A stretch of DNA of 64,000 bases from Chitinophaga arvensicola. Lineage in GTDB: Bacteria > Bacteroidota > Bacteroidia > Chitinophagales > Chitinophagaceae. Below the pieces are notes generated by a model that was not told the origin of the DNA, made no database searches, and saw only the letters and a program-made list of their open reading frames with translations. The position numbers and the translations under genes were made by a program. The stretch covers positions 4,061,499-4,125,498 of the forward strand of contig NZ_FOJG01000001.1 in NCBI RefSeq assembly GCF_900110835.1. The letters are read 5' to 3'. This document shows, piece after piece, positions 60,201 to 64,000 of this stretch (position 1 is the first letter of the stretch; every line of letters begins with the position of its first letter).

Positions 60201-61745
60201 CTATGACTTTTTTTCATGTACGGTCCCGGGAATACCGATGAACCAGTGCGCCATCGCCTGTTCCAGTTCGCTGTAATCAGGGGTTGAGGCAGCCGCCCAT
60301 GCAATATACCCATCAGGACGTATCAACGCAGCGCTCAATCCCGGCTGTTCTTTCGCCCGTCCGGCCACATACAATACATCATATTCATCTGCCAAAGTTT
60401 TCAGGAAAGGATCCGTATTAAAGTCGATCAGCCATCCCCGGCCATCGCTCAGCAGCTCACTGATGGTGGTACCATCCTGCCATTCAAAATTTGGAACACT
60501 ATGTCCTGTTAAAGGATGGGCGCCGTCCAAAGGGTAATGGGTATGTATGCCCCATACCCGGCCAGCCATATAGGTGGCCCCATCGCGGGTATTGATCAGG
60601 TCGCGGAAAATGGCGTATAAAGCGTGTGCTTTGGGTGTTGGTTCCATGATGGCTACCTGGGCGCGCGACCAATCCAGCACTTGCGCCCCGATGGGATAAC
60701 GTTCTGTATGATAGCTGTCCAGTAAGTCTGCGGATGCCTTACCATGTATGGTATTGGCGAGTTTCCAGCCGAGGTTCATGGCATCGCAAAGTCCGAGGTT
60801 AAGTCCCTGGCCTCCCAGGGGAGCGTGAATATGTGCGGCATCACCGGCTAAAAATACCCGGCCATTGCGGTAGGCAGTGGCTTGTCGTGCCCGGTCGGTC
60901 CAGGTAGTAGCAAAATGCAGGGAGCTGATGGTTACAGTTGTATCGGAGATACGGCGTAACACTTCCTGCACCTGTTCGGGTGTGACAGGTTGTTTGGAAT
61001 CGTGAAATGCACCGCCGTCAAAATCCTGTATCACTACATACCCCGGTTGGGATTGAAGATACATACCCGTGGCAGTGACATTGCGGCCGGGGTTAAGTTT
61101 TTCGGGATCAGCGAGATCTATTTTTGAGGAGTAACCCGTGAATGCCGGCTCTGTGCCTGCAAATTCAATACCGGCGGTCTTGCGGACAATGCTGCGGCTG
61201 CCATCGCAGCCTACCAGCCATTTACTTTGAAAAGACTGGCCACCTGCCTGCACGCTTACCCCATCGGCAGTTTGATGAAAGCCAGTGATGGGCAGTCCCC
61301 ATCTGATCACTACTCCCAGTGCTGCTGCGCGGTGGGTGAGCACTGTTTCCAGTTCCTCCATGGTAGTCACCAGGCTGGTTTCAGTGGAACCCGGCAGCCG
61401 GTTGGTCCATTGTGAAGTATCGATATTGCTTTCAAGAAATGGAATGCCGGCAAAGTGTCCTGCCTGGCGGCCTGCGCCCTGCGCAGCATTGGCGTTTGGT
61501 TTTTTTAGATGTTTGTGGAGCTCCAGTTCACTCAGTAGTCCGCGACGGTAAAGCGCTTCAATAGTGGGGGCGGAGAGGCCGCGTATACCGAATGGCGCCT
61601 GCTTTAACGGCGAATGCGGAGTGTCTGCTTTTTCCAGTATAAGAACAGCACAATTGGCCAGGGCAAGTTCACAGGCGAGGAACAGCCCCACAGGTCCGGC
61701 GCCGGCAATGATCACATCAGGTATTGTTGCGGATGTATTTGTCAT
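60201..61745 (-). CDS. FAD-dependent aromatic-type monooxygenase
   Basis: A 514-residue flavoprotein of the PheA/TfdB group, related to rifampicin and tetracycline-type hydroxylases. Dinucleotide motif IIAGAGPVGLFLACELAL, DG motif WLVGCDGSRSIVRKTAG and GD motif GRVFLAGDAAHIHAPLGGQG are intact, and a thioredoxin-like C-terminal domain follows. It hydroxylates an aromatic or polyketide substrate with NAD(P)H and oxygen. An AraC gene lies 40 bases upstream on the same strand. An antibiotic-modifying role is possible but not shown. Confidence 0.9.
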   Translation of the reverse strand: MTNTSATIPDVIIAGAGPVGLFLACELALANCAVLILEKADTPHSPLKQAPFGIRGLSAPTIEALYRRGLLSELELHKHLKKPNANAAQGAGRQAGHFAGIPFLESNIDTSQWTNRLPGSTETSLVTTMEELETVLTHRAAALGVVIRWGLPITGFHQTADGVSVQAGGQSFQSKWLVGCDGSRSIVRKTAGIEFAGTEPAFTGYSSKIDLADPEKLNPGRNVTATGMYLQSQPGYVVIQDFDGGAFHDSKQPVTPEQVQEVLRRISDTTVTISSLHFATTWTDRARQATAYRNGRVFLAGDAAHIHAPLGGQGLNLGLCDAMNLGWKLANTIHGKASADLLDSYHTERYPIGAQVLDWSRAQVAIMEPTPKAHALYAIFRDLINTRDGATYMAGRVWGIHTHYPLDGAHPLTGHSVPNFEWQDGTTISELLSDGRGWLIDFNTDPFLKTLADEYDVLYVAGRAKEQPGLSAALIRPDGYIAWAAASTPDYSELEQAMAHWFIGIPGTVHEKKS

Positions 61746-61785
61746 ATAGCATGATTATGACACAAAATTCCGGAATGCTGCTGGC

Positions 61786-62601
61786 TCAGGATTGTATAAA
61801 TGCGACAAAATCTTTTTCTACGGCTTGTTTTCTTTTCTTTGCCTTCCGCGCAAAGGCGGCGGGAGTGGTGCCGCAGTAACGCTTGAATTCTTTGCTGAGG
61901 TGGGATTGGTCCGTATAACCGAGTTCATGTGCCAGTCCGGCAATATTGGTATCCGGATGAAGCCAGAGGTGATTGCGTACCTGTTCAAAACGTATGAGTG
62001 CAGATACGTCTTTTACCGTATAGCCGGAAGAGTGCTTAAACTTTCTTTCCAGGGTACGAACAGTAGCATGTGCCGCCGCTGCAACTCCGCTTACCGGCAT
62101 AGTGCCATTGGCTTTTCTCATGGCTACACCTGCTTTGAACAGCATACTATCCATCCCTACCTGCGACCGTGCTTCCAGGAAATACTGCTTGAGGATCGTC
62201 AACGCTTCATCAATATTACCCGCTTTTATTAATTGGCTTAAGGTGGATTGCAACCGGGCGATAGGATGCTCAAACATGTGTACACTGTTTTTCCCGGAAG
62301 GAAGTCCGAGCAGATCGAACACAGTCCAGGGAAAGCACCTGACACCAATCACCTCCAGTACGTTTGTTGCCTTTAACACCACCGGCCGATTGAGCAGGCC
62401 CATCATAAAGGGAGATGGCAACGGCTGCAGTTGTTCCTGGTGCGAAATACTACAGGTGCCGCCGAAATAAAAAATAATCTCCGCATAGCCATCCGGTAAT
62501 ATTTCGAAATCGGACGGCTGTTTTCCGAAGTCTCTTTTGTGGTACCAGAAGCACTTGATGGTATCCTGCAGCGCTTCAGGGGATTCAAATTCCTGGTGCA
62601 T
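61786..62601 (-). CDS. AraC-family regulator upstream of the monooxygenase
   Basis: A 271-residue regulator with an N-terminal domain of the DUF6597 kind (CFWYHKRDFGKQPSDFEILP, IIFYFGGTCSIS, VIGVRCFPWTVFDLL) and a C-terminal AraC helix-turn-helix (SGVAAAAHATVRTLERKFKH, IAGLAHELGYTDQSHLSKEF, YCGTTPAAFARK). The 40-base gap to the monooxygenase gene suggests co-transcription, so it may be an activator of its own operon. Confidence 0.9.
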   Translation of the reverse strand: MHQEFESPEALQDTIKCFWYHKRDFGKQPSDFEILPDGYAEIIFYFGGTCSISHQEQLQPLPSPFMMGLLNRPVVLKATNVLEVIGVRCFPWTVFDLLGLPSGKNSVHMFEHPIARLQSTLSQLIKAGNIDEALTILKQYFLEARSQVGMDSMLFKAGVAMRKANGTMPVSGVAAAAHATVRTLERKFKHSSGYTVKDVSALIRFEQVRNHLWLHPDTNIAGLAHELGYTDQSHLSKEFKRYCGTTPAAFARKAKKRKQAVEKDFVAFIQS

Positions 62602-62724
62602 CCCGGCAATTTAGCATAATTATTTATAGCGATGTTGCCGCTTTATCGGCACATTTTCCCGGCATGTCTATTTGTGATTAAAGGAGATAGGGGCATGGAA
62701 TAGTTTTGTGTAACAGACATTTTT

Positions 62725-62955
62725 ATGAAAGCAGCCACAGAACGTAAGATCATCCGCTGGTTACACCTCGTACTCAGCATTCCCATCCTGGGGTACATAT
62801 ATGGGCCGGTAGCCAATATTCCACCAGCTGCCAATGCCGTGCGCTGGGTATTTTTGCCGGTGGTAGTACTCAGCGGGCTCTGGATGTGGAAAGGGCACCT
62901 GCTCCGGAAGAAGTTACCTAAACGGGTACATCATTCTTCCCGGATGGAAAGATAA
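62725..62955 (+). CDS. Small two-helix membrane protein
   Basis: A 76-residue protein with two hydrophobic segments (WLHLVLSIPILGYIYGPVAN and AVRWVFLPVVVLSGLWMW) and a basic tail (KGHLLRKKLPKRVHH). No family recognised. An exact -7 element TAGTTTTG lies at 62701-62708, 17 bases before the ATG, which supports real expression. Confidence 0.65.
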   Translation: MKAATERKIIRWLHLVLSIPILGYIYGPVANIPPAANAVRWVFLPVVVLSGLWMWKGHLLRKKLPKRVHHSSRMER

Positions 62956-62982
62956 CGGAGGAGGCAGGCGATCCTGGTGGAT

Positions 62983-63387
62983 TTACTTTTCCAGCGTTAC
63001 TACTTCGACTTCTACCTTCGTCTTACCTTTTTTTTCCTTTTGTTTGGTTTTGGTTAATATCAGCTTGCTGCCGCTCACAGACACAACATAAGGCTGCTTG
63101 TGCTTTTCCGGTTCACCCATAAACACCTGGTTACCCTGAATACGAAGCGGCAATGTTTCGGTATGCTTGCCAAATTTCTGGCTGATTGTTACAGTGGTGG
63201 CTGTGAACGTATACGTTTTTTCTCCGGCCTGATATATTTCTTTATCTTCTTCTGTCACTGTTCCTGCAGTGGTCTCTGTTTCTATTTTTGAAAGCGCCTT
63301 CCAGGTCCCGTTGAGATTTGGAATCGCCTGTTGGGAAAAAGCTTGTCCGGATAATAACAACGCCAGAAAAAAGAATACGTTTTTCAT
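62983..63387 (-). CDS. Small exported lipocalin-like protein
   Basis: A 134-residue protein with signal peptide (MKNVFFFLALLLSGQAFSQ) and a short beta-rich mature part beginning IPNLNGTWKALSKIETETTA. The NGTWK start and alternating strands are typical of lipocalin-like proteins of Bacteroidota. The tail is Lys-rich (KTKQKEKKGKTKVEVEV). Ligand unknown. Confidence 0.7.
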   Translation of the reverse strand: MKNVFFFLALLLSGQAFSQQAIPNLNGTWKALSKIETETTAGTVTEEDKEIYQAGEKTYTFTATTVTISQKFGKHTETLPLRIQGNQVFMGEPEKHKQPYVVSVSGSKLILTKTKQKEKKGKTKVEVEVVTLEK

Positions 63388-63463
63388 AAGATCATCAGTT
63401 TATGATTTATAAGTTACTAATTTTAAGGGAAATAACCGGTTATTAAACAGTACTTGAAAAGTG

Positions 63464-64000
63464 ATGCGTAAAAAAACTACCTCCATCCCGGTGAATGTAA
63501 AGGCAGATGAATCAGGCATAGGTATTTCCATTGAAAGAATGTCTGCTAAAGATTTACCCGCCGCGGATAAGGCGATAATAGACGCTTTTATAGCATCCGG
63601 GCAATCACACCGGGAGGATGGTCATTCTTTCTTTTTGCTGGAAGAGGGAAGTGTTTCCATAGAAATTGATTTTCAGCAACACAAAATACCGCGTTCATCT
63701 GTGTTGTACATGCACCCAAACCAGGTACATCGTATCACTGCGTTTAAGAATGTGGTAGTGAGTAGTTGGTCCATTAATAATGAGCACCTGCGGCCCGAAT
63801 ACCTGGCGTTGCTGGAGAGCATCGTACCCGCAAAGCCTTTGGTATTGAATAAAGAAACCTTTTCCCTTTTTTCTGAAGCGGTATCGCTTGGGATAAAATT
63901 TTCCGAACGGAAGGAGGATAAACTATATCAGTCGTTATTGAGAGACAGCTGTAACGCGTTGGTGGCATTGGTAATTTCCCAATATCTGGATGAAGCCGGA
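63464..64000 (+). CDS. AraC-type regulator, N-terminal part, 3' end cut by window
   Basis: An open frame of 179 codons from ATG 63464 to the window edge. After MRKKTTSIPVNVKADESGIG comes a cupin-like sensor domain (SFFLLEEGSVSIEIDFQQHK, SSVLYMHPNQVHRI) as in AraC-family proteins that use a short-chain ligand pocket. The helix-turn-helix would lie beyond base 64000, so the family call rests on the sensor part only. Confidence 0.7.
   Translation, partial: MRKKTTSIPVNVKADESGIGISIERMSAKDLPAADKAIIDAFIASGQSHREDGHSFFLLEEGSVSIEIDFQQHKIPRSSVLYMHPNQVHRITAFKNVVVSSWSINNEHLRPEYLALLESIVPAKPLVLNKETFSLFSEAVSLGIKFSERKEDKLYQSLLRDSCNALVALVISQYLDEAG

Noticed and set aside
1-64000. Possible prophage or mobile element suggested by the tail-collar-like remnant
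   Set aside because: No integrase, transposase, terminase, capsid gene, attachment repeat or insertion sequence is visible anywhere in the window; MdpB-like genes are also common chromosomal genes in this phylum.

Overview
The window reads as chromosome of a Bacteroidota bacterium, most likely a Chitinophagaceae member (Chitinophaga-like). The reasons are three SusC/SusD outer-membrane pairs, an ECF-sigma/FecR/STN-SusC signalling set, a PorP/SprF-type protein of the type IX secretion family, a TPR-HTH membrane regulator, and promoters of the Bacteroidota form TTG-N20-TAnnTTTG. I see no tRNA, rRNA, CRISPR array, insertion sequence or replication origin. The first gene (SusD) and the last (AraC-type regulator) are cut by the window edges.

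Layout. 1-3659 (minus): a SusC gene with the start of its SusD partner. 4108-6636 (minus): a TPR-HTH regulator and a SUKH (SMI1/KNR4) protein. 6866-10800 (plus): a seven-gene operon of a DUF4870-type protein, two related membrane proteins, a YdjI-like SPFH protein, two zinc-ribbon proteins and a conserved-looking unknown. It is separated from the divergent TPR regulator by three helically phased GTAGTCG sites and closed by a strong terminator. 10864-13169: AraC regulator divergent from xylose isomerase (xylA), with a dyad between them. 13234-22610: an HxlR regulator facing an Old Yellow Enzyme and an alpha/beta hydrolase, an AraC regulator, a PEBP-family protein, a ceramidase-like protein, a tandem hydrolase with one degenerate half, a second HxlR regulator and a gene broken by an in-frame TAG.

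22704-36425 (all minus): two ECF sigma factors, FecR, STN-SusC, SusD, an ABC ATPase, a GldF-GldG-like fusion permease and two MutS-like ATPases. The last six genes are spaced 5-28 bases apart and look like one transcript. This links an outer-membrane uptake pair, an inner-membrane ABC system and DNA-repair-like ATPases that lack mismatch-recognition domains. With the SPFH operon it is the best candidate for an undescribed system.

36697-45548 (plus): an ArsR/AHSA1 pair with an operator over its promoter, the PorP/SprF-like gene preceded by a remnant resembling a phage tail-collar (MdpB-type) start, a Crp/Fnr regulator, a DoxX-SnoaL fusion, a reversed PorP/SprF C-terminal remnant, a DUF2846-type protein, a Cys-rich exported protein with a TonB receptor, and three tandem small membrane proteins.

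45599-58369 (minus): a carbohydrate or sugar-acid locus of TIM-barrel isomerase, enolase-superfamily dehydratase, VOC protein, 2-hydroxyacid dehydrogenase, ThuA protein, an SGNH/PVC-type/cytochrome c fusion and SusC/SusD, with a divergent AraC regulator at 58651. 59594-64000: assorted genes including an aromatic-ring FAD monooxygenase with its AraC regulator and a truncated AraC-type gene. All assignments come from reading motifs and gene order; no database search was run.
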